From JASLMY01 sp965226475 (GTDB lineage: Bacteria; Pseudomonadota; Alphaproteobacteria; GCA-2731375), in assembly GCA_965226475.1 (NCBI GenBank), contig CBDDDJ010000005.1, positions 2,542,001 to 2,606,000 of the forward strand: a stretch of 64,000 nucleotides of DNA, written 5' to 3'. Of the stretch, positions 36,189-45,091 are shown piece after piece. The notes below the pieces were generated by a model. It was given only the letters and a program-made list of their open reading frames with translations. It was not told where the DNA came from and did no database searches. Every line of letters starts with the position of its first letter. The first letter of the stretch is position 1. The position numbers and the translations under genes are program-made.

Positions 36189-36850
36189 TGTAGCGCACCC
36201 GGTTCCTTGGACACAAGTTTGTCTCACGCGGCGGGCCTGATTGAGATCGCGGCGTGCCACGCCTGACGAGCTTGAGCGGGGCTCAGGTAGCCGTTCTTTT
36301 CGACGATCCACTGGGCATTGTAGAGTTCGACGAAGTCGCGGACGGCGTCCCGCAGCTCCGCGATGTTGCGGTAGATGCGACCATGGATGATCTGTTCCTT
36401 CAGCGTGCGATTGAACCGCTCGGCGACGCCGTTGGTCTGGGGCTCGGCGACGAAGGCGTAGGACGGCTGGATGCCCCAGAACTTGATCTGTGGTGAAGTG
36501 GTCCGACAGATACTGGGAGCCGTGATCCATCCGCAAGGCCAGCCCCCGAGCCGCGCCGGCCGCGGTCGAGCCATCATGGAGATCGGCTGGGTCGCCGGAT
36601 GCAGACATGCCAAGGTTCTCGTTCCTCAGAACGGTGATCGGATAGCCGGCGAATGCATCTGGGCCTGATTACGAACCCTGAAATGGCGGAGAGAGACGGG
36701 GCTCAATATGCCGGCCGAAACGCTTCAACGAAGCGGATATCGGCGGCACTCATTCGAAGCATCCAGCAGTGATGGGTTCCGCTTCATGGACACAAGTTTG
36801 TCTCACGCGGCGGGCCAACTGGCGCGATTGAGATCGCGGCGTGCCACGCC

Positions 36851-37723
36851 TCATTTACCAGAGGCTTGAGCCAATTCGGGGCTCAGGTAGCCGTTCTTTT
36901 CGACGTGGGCATTGTAGAGTTCGACGAAGTCGCGGACGGCGTCCCGCAGCTCCGCGATGTTGCGGTAGATGCGACCATGGATGATCTGTTCCTTCAGCGT
37001 GCGATTGAACCGCTCGGCGACGCCGTTGGTCTGGGGCTCGGCGACGAAGGCGTAGGACGGCTGGATGCCCCAGAACTTGATCTGGTTGGTGAAGTGGTCC
37101 GACAGATACTGGGAGCCGTGATCCATCCGCAAGGCCAGCCCCCGAGCCGCGCCGGCCGCGGTCGAGCCATACAGCCCGGCAAGCCCCATGGAGATCGGCT
37201 GCAGGGCGGCGAAGCGGTCGCCGCGCTTGCAGACATGCCAGCCGACACACTCGGCGTTCCAATGCTCGACGGCGGTGAAGATCCAGCCCCAGCCGTCGTC
37301 CACCGTGAACACCCGAACGCCATCGGTGCCCCACATGAGGTTCGGGGCATGAGTGATGATCTCACCGTCATGGGGATTGCCGCCACGGCGGCGGCAGCGA
37401 TGGGGCGAGAGCAGATTGTTCTCGCGCATCAGGCGGAGCACCCGCTTGCGGGCAACCCGGATGTCGCGACAGACCCGAAGCCGAGCCCAGACCTTGCGGT
37501 AGCCCTCGCCCTCCCAGGGCGATGCCTCCAGGTCGGCTTCGATCGCCACCAGCAGCGCCTGGTCCGAGATCGCGGGCTTCGGTCCCCGACGCTTTGCCGG
37601 CGGCTGCTCGGCGTGCTGGCCGGAGGTCATGGCGTAGAACGAGGAGCGGGCCATGCCCCAGGCGGCGCAGACCCGCCGCAGGCCGTAGGCCAGACCCGTG
37701 CCGGGCGAGGTGGCGGCACTCAT
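36851..37723 (-). CDS. IS3-like transposase OrfB (copy 2, altered C-terminus)
   Basis: The protein is identical to copy 1 over most of its length, with all three catalytic acidic residues, but after FVELYNA it lacks QWI, continues VEKNGYLSPE and then ends LAQASGK instead of AQARQAWHAAISIRPAA. The change comes from indels at the rearranged left side of the block. Activity is uncertain. Confidence 0.75.
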   Translation of the reverse strand: MSAATSPGTGLAYGLRRVCAAWGMARSSFYAMTSGQHAEQPPAKRRGPKPAISDQALLVAIEADLEASPWEGEGYRKVWARLRVCRDIRVARKRVLRLMRENNLLSPHRCRRRGGNPHDGEIITHAPNLMWGTDGVRVFTVDDGWGWIFTAVEHWNAECVGWHVCKRGDRFAALQPISMGLAGLYGSTAAGAARGLALRMDHGSQYLSDHFTNQIKFWGIQPSYAFVAEPQTNGVAERFNRTLKEQIIHGRIYRNIAELRDAVRDFVELYNAHVEKNGYLSPELAQASGK

Positions 37724-38130
37724 CGCCGCGACCTCCGCCGCCCCAAAGGGCCGAAGGTCTCCGTCTTGGCCTCCAGCAGTTCCACCTGCATGGTCAACTC
37801 TCCGATCCGCTTCATGGCGCTATCCAGTTCCGCCTGCACCGGATCGCCCTTGCGTCGCTTGAGCGAGGCGTCGATCCCGCCGATCGCTTTCTCACGCCAC
37901 TGCTCGAGCCGGAAGATCTCTACGCCCAACTGGCGCGACAGAAGTTGCACCGGCTCGTCACGCAAAAGCCGCAGAACGACCTCACGCTTGCGCGCCACCG
38001 TCCATCGCTGGCCAAGTCCCAGCGGGCCTGCCGGCAAAGCCTGGCCTGGGGAAAACGTGGACGAGCCAAGCTCGCCCGCATTTACCACAGGCCCATCAAC
38101 AGCAACTTTCTTCTCAAAATTATCGGCCAT
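37720..38130 (-). CDS. IS3-like transposase OrfA (copy 2)
   Basis: A 136-residue protein nearly identical to the OrfA of copies 1 and 3 (it has REVVLRLLRDE where they have REVVPRLLRDE, and LKRRK where they have LKQRK). AAGGAGGAC precedes the ATG. It overlaps OrfB by 4 bp. It looks intact. Confidence 0.85.
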   Translation of the reverse strand: MADNFEKKVAVDGPVVNAGELGSSTFSPGQALPAGPLGLGQRWTVARKREVVLRLLRDEPVQLLSRQLGVEIFRLEQWREKAIGGIDASLKRRKGDPVQAELDSAMKRIGELTMQVELLEAKTETFGPLGRRRSRR

Positions 38131-38478
38131 GTTCCGGTCCTCCTTGGACACTTCGATTAAGCCAATTCTGTGTCCAAGGAAATCGGGTCCGACTCAGAAG
38201 CGGATATCGACTTCGATGCCATGGATGGCGAATTGGCGAAATTGGTGTCGCCCAAGCTGAGCCTGACGGATGTGCTGGACCGTTTGCGGAAGCGGCTGGT
38301 CGAGCAACAGACCAAGGGGGTGACGGTGACTCAAATGCATGAGGTGTTGAAATCGGGCGGCATCGATATCACGGAGCGCAGTCTGCGGACGTTTCTGGAC
38401 AAGGGCGTGTTGCCGGGAAGGAAGGTTGCCGAGGCCGCCAGGGCCATGGTGTCGGAACAAGGCAGCGATCCGTTCTAA

Positions 38479-38820
38479 CTGGAATGAAGGCGGATATGGA
38501 TCCGCGAAGCGGCGATACGACGTTCGGAGAACGGCGGGTCCGTCATCGTGGTTTGAGGGGTGCGAACAATGAAGTTGCAGTGGGGGATGGTTGGGCGATG
38601 GCGTGGCGCGTCAGCGCCCGCGTACGGCGATGGCGCGAAGCGCCGTGCCGTGAGGCGGCGATGCATCGTTCGAAGAACGGCGAGCCGCGAGCGAGCATAA
38701 GCTCGCACGGTTGGCGGCGGCGCAAAGCGCCCCGCCATGGGCCGTGACTTTATGCACCCGGCAAAAAAAGGGGGCCGACCTCCGCCGTGTGATGGCGGGG
38801 GCCGACCCTGAAGGGTGTCG
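38479..38820. other. Non-coding stretch with a possible leftward terminator
   Basis: No gene is visible in these 342 bp. Just beyond the end of the DUF2493 gene, read leftward, a CCGCC-ATCACAC-GGCGG hairpin is framed by two direct copies of GGTCGGCCCCC and followed by seven Us (from the A-run at about 38764-38770), a plausible terminator. The rest contains GC-rich degenerate repeats (GTTCGGAGAACGGCGG and GTTCGAAGAACGGCGA). Confidence 0.45.
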
Positions 38821-39733
38821 CTACGCGGCGGCGAGCAAGACGGGGATGCCGATCTTGCGCGCCTTGTCGATCATATTGTTCGTGATGCCGGAGCCAGGGA
38901 AGGCGACGAGGCCCTTCGGCAGGAAGTTCAACAGCATGTCGTTGCGCCGGAAGGGCGCGGCCTTGCCGTCTCTATTCCAGTTCGGCTTGCAGACGACCTG
39001 GTGGACCCCGTTCTTCTCCGCCCAGCTTGCCGCGATCTTCTCCGCGCCGGGTCCGCCGCCGTGCAGCAGGACCATGTCCTCGTACTTGATCTTGATGCCG
39101 TCCAGCGAGCGCCAGATCGCGGTGACGTCGTCGAAGTCCTTGCCGCCGGTGAAGGCGACCAGGGTGCCTTCGGGCAGATGCGCGCTGGTCTCGCGGTCCT
39201 TGCGGGCGCGCAGGTAGTCGCGTGCGTCGATGGCGGCCGAAGTGAGTTTGCCGGTCTGACTGCTGTGCGAACCGTTGCGCGGGCGCCAGGTGTCGCCGGT
39301 CTCGGTGCGGTATTCCTCCGCGGCGAGGTCGCGCATGGCCTCGAAGGCGTCGCGCCGGTCGCCGAGCTTCCGGACCCGGTCGGTCAGGCGTTCGAGTTCC
39401 CGGGACTTGATCTCGGAGCCGTCCTGCTCTTGGCCGAGGTCTTTCATCTCGGGCGCGATCTTGTCGATGCCGCGGTCGAGGCGCTGGACCTGGGCGTGCA
39501 GTGCATTGACGAAACCCCAGAGCAGGCTCTCGCGTTCGTCGGCGAGCTGCGTGCCGTCCGGCGCGACGGCACCGGCCAGGATGTGGATCGCTTCCTCGAT
39601 CCCGGCAAGCGCCTCTTCCTCGTTCCAGATCTCGCGGTTGTCGAACTCGTCGGGACCAGGGGTCGCGCCGAACAGGGGCCTGTTCGCAAGCCATTGCGGT
39701 CTGTGACGTTTCGGTGCTGATGAACTCTTGCAT
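38821..39733 (-). CDS. DUF2493 (SLOG-superfamily) protein, probable N-terminal frameshift
   Basis: The C-terminal half matches DUF2493: VAFTGGKDFDDVTAIWRSLD, DMVLLHGGGPGAEKIAASWAEKNGV and LVAFPGSGITNNMIDKARKIGIPV, a Rossmann-like nucleotide-binding fold of the SLOG group. Such proteins are frequent on alphaproteobacterial plasmids; their ligand is unknown. The best start, MQEFISTETSQTAMA at 39733 with GGAGAG 5 bp upstream, is in a different frame from FGATPGPDEFDNREIWNEEEALAG onward, so a frameshift lies near 39685. It is downstream of the Toprim gene on the same strand. Confidence 0.8.
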
Positions 39734-40020
39734 GATTCTCTCCGTTGCAATGTCGCTATCCTCCGAGGCGGGATGCCCCGTCGTGATGACTCTTTGTTTC
39801 ACGCGCTCGCAGCGGAGCCACGATGGCCGGAATGCCTGCGCCGGGGGGATGCGCGAGTGGTGCGGGCGCAGGGAGCGCAGCGAGCGAGCCACGGTCGCGT
39901 ATTCCACCGGCGCTAGCCGCGCAGCGGCGTGGCATTGCGCGCTATCGCCGTAACGGAGCGAAGCGGAGTGACGGACCCCACAGGGGTTGGCGCAGTGAGA
40001 ACGTGTGGGACAATGAGACA

Positions 40021-41057
40021 TCATGACGGGATAATTATTCTCCCACTCTCACGCCTCTCTTCCACCGTTGCCGCAGACTTGGTACTTGCAATAAGGGGGG
40101 CGATCCGGGCCGCAAGGGTTTCTTCTCCGAAGGCAACGAGGTCGTCGTTGAAATCGGAATGTTCGGGGACGATCACGATTGAGGGAATGCCTCGTTCCAC
40201 ACAGCGGTGCTGAAGACGGTTTGCGGCGTGCCCGCCTTCCACGTCTTTATCGCGGGCGATGACCAAGAGGGCGAGGTCTTGGGGTGGTTCGAAGGCGCCA
40301 AGACTGCCCGCCGAAAGAGCTGCGGCGGCATGAATACCGGGGACGGCGGTGACCACGGATAGTACGGTTTCGATGCCTTCACCGGCAAGCAGGGTCGCGC
40401 CGGAGGCGGACCCGCCGAAGCGCACGGCGCGGCCGTGGACGCGCCCGAGCGCCTTGCGAGGGCGGGCGAGGTTGGCTTTTTTGGGTCGCTTGGGGTCAAG
40501 CCAGGTGCGCTGCACACCCTCGACGGCGCCATCATCGCCGGTGACGGCGGCGACCAGTGCCGGGAGGCGGTGGATACCATTGTCGTCGCGATGGAGGAGA
40601 TCAGGATGAAACCGCAAGGCCGGGAAGCGGCAATGGGTGATGGCGCGGGCATGCAGGTAGGCTTCCGCATGGGTGCCATCGATGGGCCGGCAGCGGCGCC
40701 AGAGGCGGCGTGCTGCTTCTTCACGGTCATAGTCGCCGGCGTTATCGCCGCCATTGGCGGGTCGGCAGACGGCAGGGCGAGGAATGCGAGGGCCTCCTCC
40801 ATGGCGTGCCGCGGCGATGCTCCGCCGGTGTGCAGACGGATGAGATCGAGCAGATCGCCATGCTCGTTGGTCGCGGCGTCGGTCCATTTTCCCGGTATGC
40901 CTGGAGGCGCCAGGCGCACGAAGAGCGACCGCCCCTCGGCGCCGTTTGTGTCGCCGACTGTCCAGTATCTGCCCTGCCTGCGGCCGCGGGGAAGGTAGCG
41001 GCGGCATACGTCTTCCGCCCGTGTGCTTAATGCAGCGGCAATTTCAGTGGCGTTCAT
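40021..41057 (-). pseudogene. Toprim-domain (DUF7146-like) plasmid primase-type protein, frameshifted
   Basis: From the ATG at 41057 the first 105 residues (MNATEIAAALSTRAEDVCRRYLPRGRRQGRYWTVGD..., HGDLLDLIRLHTGG) form the start of a plasmid primase-like protein. The frame shifts near 40750 and continues DREEAARRLWRRCRPIDGTHAEAYLHARAI. The Toprim region shows LLAGEGIETVLSVVTAVPGIHAAAALSAG, then LALLVIARDKDVEGGHAANRL, where a D-x-D pair is expected. These proteins are helped by SSB encoded nearby. The shift is a decay event or an indel error. Confidence 0.7.
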
Positions 41058-41140
41058 GGGGCGTGATCCCTTAGGGGAGCGATGGCGGGAAACGGGTGCA
41101 TGGGGAACCTCTCCTGCCTGTTTCGGGACGCTCCCTTCAG

Positions 41141-41157
41141 CCCCCCCCCCCCCCCCC
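41141..41157. repeat. 17-base C homopolymer
   Basis: An uninterrupted run of 17 C lies 84 bp upstream of the leftward Toprim gene start (poly-G on its coding strand). Such tracts can vary in length and alter promoter spacing, but they are also prone to sequencing error. Confidence 0.9.
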
Positions 41158-41198
41158 ACAGTTTGGGAACTCTGTTGAGGCGGGCTCGAATGCGCCGG

Positions 41199-41244
41199 CA
41201 AAAAAGAAGGGCCAGCCCCATGCCAACTTGGCGGGGACTGGCCC
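41199..41244 (-). terminator. Intrinsic terminator of the split ssb gene
   Basis: Read leftward, GGGCCAG-TCCCC pairs with GGGG-CTGGCCC (41233-41244 with 41209-41219), followed by a U-rich run from the A-stretch at 41199-41205. It lies 29 bp after the ssb stop codon. Confidence 0.8.
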
Positions 41245-41272
41245 TGAGTTATGCGGGTGGGAGGAAGCCCGC

Positions 41273-41590
41273 TTAGAACGGAATTTCGCTGTCATCCACC
41301 GTCGCGGCGGTTTCGGCGGAAGGCACGGCGTCGCCGTTCTTCGCCGGTGCGCCGTTTCCGTTCGGCTTATCCAAGAACTGGACTCTGCCGCCGGGGACCA
41401 GCAGGATCTCGGTTGAGAACCGGTCGCTGTCCTCGCCGTCCTTGCGCCACTTGCGGGTCTGCAGCTTGCCCGAGACGTAGACCAGGCGGCCCTTCTTCGC
41501 GTGCTTCTCCAGCATCTCGACCAGGCCGTCCTGGAAGGTGACGATGCGGTGCCACTCGGTGCGGTCCATCTTGTCGCCGGAGTTTTTGTC
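41273..41590 (-). pseudogene. ssb: C-terminal part of an ssb gene split by a recombinase element
   Basis: Reading leftward from the element edge: DKNSGDKMDRTEWHRIVTFQDGLVEMLEKHAKKGRLVYVSGKLQTRKWRKDGEDSDRFSTEILLVPGGRVQFLDK and a tail ending DDSEIPF, the OB-fold core end and acidic C-terminal tip of SSB. The missing N-terminus lies at 45794-45913. Joining 41590 to 45794 gives an in-frame DESYLDKNSGD. An apparent start inside the element (METIDKNS) is only an artefact of the insertion. Confidence 0.9.
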
Positions 41591-41643
41591 TATCGTTTCC
41601 AAATGCAGGCAGTAGCGCCGAAGCGGGTGATCTTCGGGATGTT

Positions 41644-41919
41644 GTGATCACCCACCCGTTTCATCCGCTCAGGGGCCGGGCGCTTCGGGTTTACGACCGT
41701 GTGGGCGGATGCAAGAGAGCGATGGTTCGCTGCTTCGCGGACGGCCCGGCCGGCGCAACCCTTGTCAGCGTCCCGGTTTCCTGGACGTCGCTGCGGCGCA
41801 TCGACGATTTTGAGCGCGTTGCGTCGGGCCGCAGCCTGTTCCGGGCGGACGATCTGGTTGCGCTTCGCGAGGTTGTGGACTCGCTTCTTGCGCCGGCGGT
41901 CGATTGTGATCAGAAATAA
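41644..41919 (+). CDS. DUF5372-family protein
   Basis: Protein of 91 residues with a GTG start: ITHPFHPLRGRALRVYDRV, then FADGPAGATLVSVPVSWTSL and FRADDLVALREVVDSLL. The pattern THPFHPLRG...P-SWT matches DUF5372 proteins, which are commonly encoded next to recombinase genes and may bind DNA; function is unknown. It is the first gene inside the element, 53 bp from the left edge. An alternative start would require an upstream frame that is not open. Confidence 0.7.
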   Translation: MITHPFHPLRGRALRVYDRVGGCKRAMVRCFADGPAGATLVSVPVSWTSLRRIDDFERVASGRSLFRADDLVALREVVDSLLAPAVDCDQK

Positions 41920-42092
41920 TGGCGCTATATGATCAGAAATTAGGACGCCTATGCGCGGCGATGCCTGGCATGAGATGCCGGATAATGGCTGTAACAGGTG
42001 CACATGCGGCAAAATCGTCGCGGTCGACCATTGACTCATGGGTGAAGAGTAGCGTATTAATTAATGAAACTTACCCAGAGAGGCACACCGCC

Positions 42093-42572
42093 ATGGAAGA
42101 CCCTTGCGACCAGACTGAAAAGCAAGACCGCCTCAGAAAGGCCGGAACCCTCAACCGGACGCCGGACAAGGTCAGCGACCCGATGTTCGCCGCCGGCGAC
42201 TTCTTCGACGCCCGCGACCTGCTTCAGGTCCGCTACGAGATGGTCCGGCTGGTCCGGCTGGGCGAGGCGACCCTTGCGCAGGCGGCGGCACGGTTCGGGG
42301 TCTCCCGGCCGACCTGCTTCCGCATGGTCAAGGCGTTCGACGGGGGCGGGCTGCAGGAGCTCATCCCGGCGCGGCGCGGGCCGCGGGGGCCGCACAAGAT
42401 CAGCCCGGAGATGCTGCGCTTCGTCGAGGACTACAGGGCCCGGCACGGACGTGTGGGAGCGCGCCGGCTGGCGCCGCTGATCGAGGCCGAGTTCGGTGTC
42501 AGGGTCCATCCGCGCGGTCTCGAGAAGGCACTCGAGCGGGTTCAAAAAAAACTGCTGGAAGCTGGGCCATGA
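42093..42572 (+). CDS. Helix-turn-helix protein of the recombinase element
   Basis: Protein of 159 residues from MEDPCDQTEKQDRL. A transposase-like helix-turn-helix (RLGEATLAQAAARFGVSRPTCFRMVKAFDGGGLQELIPARRGPRGPHKIS) is followed by a second helical region ending ALERVQKKLLEAGP. It probably binds element ends or its promoter. Its stop overlaps the next start (ATGATG). A run of eight A at 42544-42551 lies just before the stop; a -1 slip there would fuse it in frame to the next gene. Confidence 0.75.
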   Translation: MEDPCDQTEKQDRLRKAGTLNRTPDKVSDPMFAAGDFFDARDLLQVRYEMVRLVRLGEATLAQAAARFGVSRPTCFRMVKAFDGGGLQELIPARRGPRGPHKISPEMLRFVEDYRARHGRVGARRLAPLIEAEFGVRVHPRGLEKALERVQKKLLEAGP

Positions 42573-42868
42573 TGCGTGACGACGCCTGGAAGACCTACGA
42601 GAGCTGGCGACGGCTCTGGCTGTCGGGCGGCGACAGCAATGCCATCGCCGCGCTGCGCTTCCACGGTCTGCGCGGTGCTCTGGCCGGGGCTGCGTGCAAC
42701 CGCACCTGCCCGCGGCCGCCGCCGCCTTCGTCCACCAACGTGGAACTGCCCATCGCCGATGCGGTGATCGCCGAGGCTGCCAGCCAGGTCCGTTGCCTGC
42801 TGCGCGTGTCGCCGCCTCCCGTGGTCGCCAACACCGTGCGGGAAAACCAGGAGAATCGTTATGCCTGA
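42569..42868 (+). CDS. Small protein of the recombinase element
   Basis: Protein of 99 residues, MMRDDAWKTYESWRRLWLSGGDSNAIAALRFHGLRGALAG, then a Pro-rich stretch and IADAVIAEAASQVRCLLRVSPPPVV. No family is recognised. It overlaps both neighbours (4 bp with the helix-turn-helix gene, 8 bp with the recombinase), so it is part of a tightly coupled operon. It could also be the C-terminal half of a frameshift product of the preceding gene. Confidence 0.6.
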   Translation: MMRDDAWKTYESWRRLWLSGGDSNAIAALRFHGLRGALAGAACNRTCPRPPPPSSTNVELPIADAVIAEAASQVRCLLRVSPPPVVANTVRENQENRYA

Positions 42869-44948
42869 AGCGGAAACGCGCAAGATCGCGCCGCATCATC
42901 TGGAGCGCGAGGCTTGCCTCTATGTGCGTCAGTCCTCGCTTCGCCAAGTCGTGCAAAACACCGAGAGCACGCGGCGCCAGTACGGGCTGAGCCAAAGGGC
43001 GACGGCGCTCGGCTGGCCCGCGGAGCGTATCCGGGTGATCGACGAGGATCAGGGCAAGTCGGGCGCCTACAGCGGAAACCGCAGCGGCTTCCGCGACCTG
43101 ATGGGGAGCATCGCCGCCGGCGAGGTGGGTATCGTTCTCGGCCTGGAAGTCTCAAGGCTGGCGCGAGACAACGCCGACTGGCACCAGCTGCTGCGGATCG
43201 CCGGAATCAGCAATACGCTGATCCTCGACGAGACCGGGATCTACGATCCCAACGACGGCAACGACAAGCTCCTGCTCGGCGTGAAAGGGACCCTGAGCGA
43301 GTTCGAGCTTCAGGGGATCAAGGCGCGGCTGGTCGGCGGCCAGCGCAGCGCCGCCGCGCGCGGTGCGCTGAAGATGCGGTTGCCGGCCGGCCTGGCCTAC
43401 AACGACAGGGACGAGGTGGTGTTCGACGCCGACCGGTCCGTTATCGACGCCATCCGTCTCGTGTTCGACAGCTTCCGCCGAATGGGGTCGGCGATGGCGG
43501 TGGTGAAATGGATGCACCGCGAGAACATCGAGCTGCCGTCACGTCCGCGAAGCGGGCCGGCCTACGGCGAGCTGCGCTGGGCCCTTCCGCGCGTGGCGCA
43601 AATCGCGCGCATTCTGAGCAATCCCCGCTACGCCGGCGCCTTCGTCTATGGCCGGACACACTTCAAGCGGCGGCCGGACGGGACCGGAAGATGCCGCGTC
43701 GTGCCGATGGAGGACTGGCAGGTCTGCATCCCGGACGCCCATGTGGGCTTCATCGATTGGGACGAGTACCTTCGCAATCGAGCCACGTTGAGAGGCAATG
43801 CCGCCGCCTTCCTGCCATCGCCCTCGCGCACCGCGGCGCCCCGCGAGGGGGCGGCGCTGTTGCAGTCGCGGGTGATCTGCGGCCACTGCGGCCGGCGCAT
43901 GGGCATGCAATACAACCGCGCTCTCCCGTCTCGCAACCGGCCGGCGCGCTACTTCTACGTCTGCAGGGAAGAGTTGGTCCGCTACGGACGGAAGATCTGC
44001 CAGAGCATGCGCGGCGATCTCGTCGACGCCGGGATATCGCGCTTCGTGATCGACGCGTTGAACCGCAAGAACATCGATCTTGCCCTGGCGGTCCAGGAGC
44101 AGGTCGAGGTCGAGTTCGCCGAGGCCGATGCCCAGCGCGCCAGGCGCATCGAGGGCATCCGCTACGAGGCCGACCTGGCGCGGCGCAGGTTCTTCGAGGT
44201 CGACCCGGCCAACCGGCTGGTGGCGGCATCGCTCGAAGCCGACTGGAACGAGCGCCTGCGCGATCTGGAAGAGGCCTGCCGGGAACGCGATGCCCGCGGC
44301 ACGGCGCGCGATACCGAGCTCTCCGAGCGGCAGGTCGACCGCATTCGGGAACTGGCGCGCGACTTCGAGCGGGTATGGAACGCCGCCCAAACCGGAAACG
44401 CGGACCGCAAGCGGCTGCTCGGGCTTCTGATCGAGGATGCGACGCTGACCCGGGACGGCTCCGAGGTGACGATCGGTCTGCGCATGCGCGGGGGTCGTTC
44501 CCTGACGCTGGAGCCCCTTCAACTGCCGAGACCGATGGCGGAGATCCGCAAGACAGCCCCGGAAACGGTCGCCGCGCTGGACCGGCTGCTCGAAACCCAC
44601 GGCGACGAAGGCGCCGCGCGCGAGCTGAACGCGATGGGGTGCCGAAACTGGAAGGGCGAGCCCTACACGGCCGCGCGCGTGGGCAGGGTACGGCGGGCTT
44701 ACGGCTTGCCCAACCACCTCGAGCGTGAGACGAAACGGCTTCGCGACCAGGGCTTCTCGACCGCCGCGGAAGTAGCCGCCCAACTCGGCTTCAACGAGAG
44801 GGTTGTCCGGTTGCTGGGCAGAACAGCAACGGACGCGCGGGTGGATCGGGTCATCGTCCCGACCGAAGGCCGGCGACGGTACTGCATGTACAGAGCCAAC
44901 TGCGCCGGCGAAACGGTGCCGTTGCCGGAACCCTCATCGGAGGACTGA
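42861..44948 (+). CDS. Large serine recombinase
   Basis: Recombinase of 695 residues. The catalytic domain starts ACLYVRQSSLRQVVQNTESTRRQYGLSQRA, with the nucleophile Ser in YVRQS and conserved Arg in LEVSRLARDNADWHQLL. A recombinase domain follows (FRRMGSAMAVVKWMHRENI, ILSNPRYAGAFVYGR). A zinc ribbon (CGHCGRRM...YVCREE...RKICQ) and a coiled coil complete it. Length and layout are those of large serine integrases and transposases, which act between two short att sites with a 2-bp core. It is the only recombinase in the element and is intact, so it is the likely cause of the ssb insertion. Confidence 0.92.
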   Translation: MPEAETRKIAPHHLEREACLYVRQSSLRQVVQNTESTRRQYGLSQRATALGWPAERIRVIDEDQGKSGAYSGNRSGFRDLMGSIAAGEVGIVLGLEVSRLARDNADWHQLLRIAGISNTLILDETGIYDPNDGNDKLLLGVKGTLSEFELQGIKARLVGGQRSAAARGALKMRLPAGLAYNDRDEVVFDADRSVIDAIRLVFDSFRRMGSAMAVVKWMHRENIELPSRPRSGPAYGELRWALPRVAQIARILSNPRYAGAFVYGRTHFKRRPDGTGRCRVVPMEDWQVCIPDAHVGFIDWDEYLRNRATLRGNAAAFLPSPSRTAAPREGAALLQSRVICGHCGRRMGMQYNRALPSRNRPARYFYVCREELVRYGRKICQSMRGDLVDAGISRFVIDALNRKNIDLALAVQEQVEVEFAEADAQRARRIEGIRYEADLARRRFFEVDPANRLVAASLEADWNERLRDLEEACRERDARGTARDTELSERQVDRIRELARDFERVWNAAQTGNADRKRLLGLLIEDATLTRDGSEVTIGLRMRGGRSLTLEPLQLPRPMAEIRKTAPETVAALDRLLETHGDEGAARELNAMGCRNWKGEPYTAARVGRVRRAYGLPNHLERETKRLRDQGFSTAAEVAAQLGFNERVVRLLGRTATDARVDRVIVPTEGRRRYCMYRANCAGETVPLPEPSSED

Positions 44949-45025
44949 AAATGCCCCCACGGAACGACACCATCGCGCCGGCCAGTGCGCTTGACGAACG
45001 GAGGCATGGCAAGCTCTCGCGACAT

Positions 45026-45056
45026 GAAAAAGGGCCGGCGCGCGAAGCGCCGGCCC
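45026..45056 (-). terminator. Intrinsic terminator of the element-borne ssb
   Basis: Read leftward, GGGCCGGCGC-TTCGC-GCGCCGGCCC is a perfect 10-bp stem followed by a run of U (A-run at 45026-45031). It lies about 35 bp after the stop of the ssb gene. Confidence 0.9.
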
Positions 45057-45091
45057 GTAGGGGAAGAGAGAATGTGAGGGATGTTCCGGAT

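Larger units (their letters stand above)
36189..38196 (-). mobile_element. IS3-like insertion sequence, copy 2 (rearranged)
   Basis: The outer ends are the element's own ends (TGTAGCGCACCCGGTTCC on the left, GGGTCCGACTCA on the right) and are flanked by a perfect 14-bp target duplication GAAGCGGATATCGA (36175-36188, 38197-38210). The block is 2008 bp rather than 1414. It contains a partial copy of the distal 400 bp, a repeat of the left flank, and then a nearly full copy with an altered distal end. Several short indels distinguish these partial copies from copies 1 and 3. Confidence 0.8.
36154..38478 (+). pseudogene. Small protein gene next to the relaxase, split by IS3-like copy 2
   Basis: Joining 36154-36188 to 38211-38478 (one 14-bp duplication removed) gives a 100-residue protein: MPAKRFNEADIDFDAMDGELAKL, then LSLTDVLDRLRKRLVEQQTKGVTVTQMHEVLKSGGIDITERSLRTFLDKGVLPG. 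It looks like a small helical DNA-binding protein. Divergent orientation from the relaxase across a likely oriT suggests a relaxosome accessory or plasmid regulator. No named family is recognised. Confidence 0.6.

Noticed and set aside
41602..41640. Start of a short ssb with the METIDKNS N-terminus
   Set aside because: The ATG or its equivalent lies in the inserted element; the real N-terminus is at 45913.
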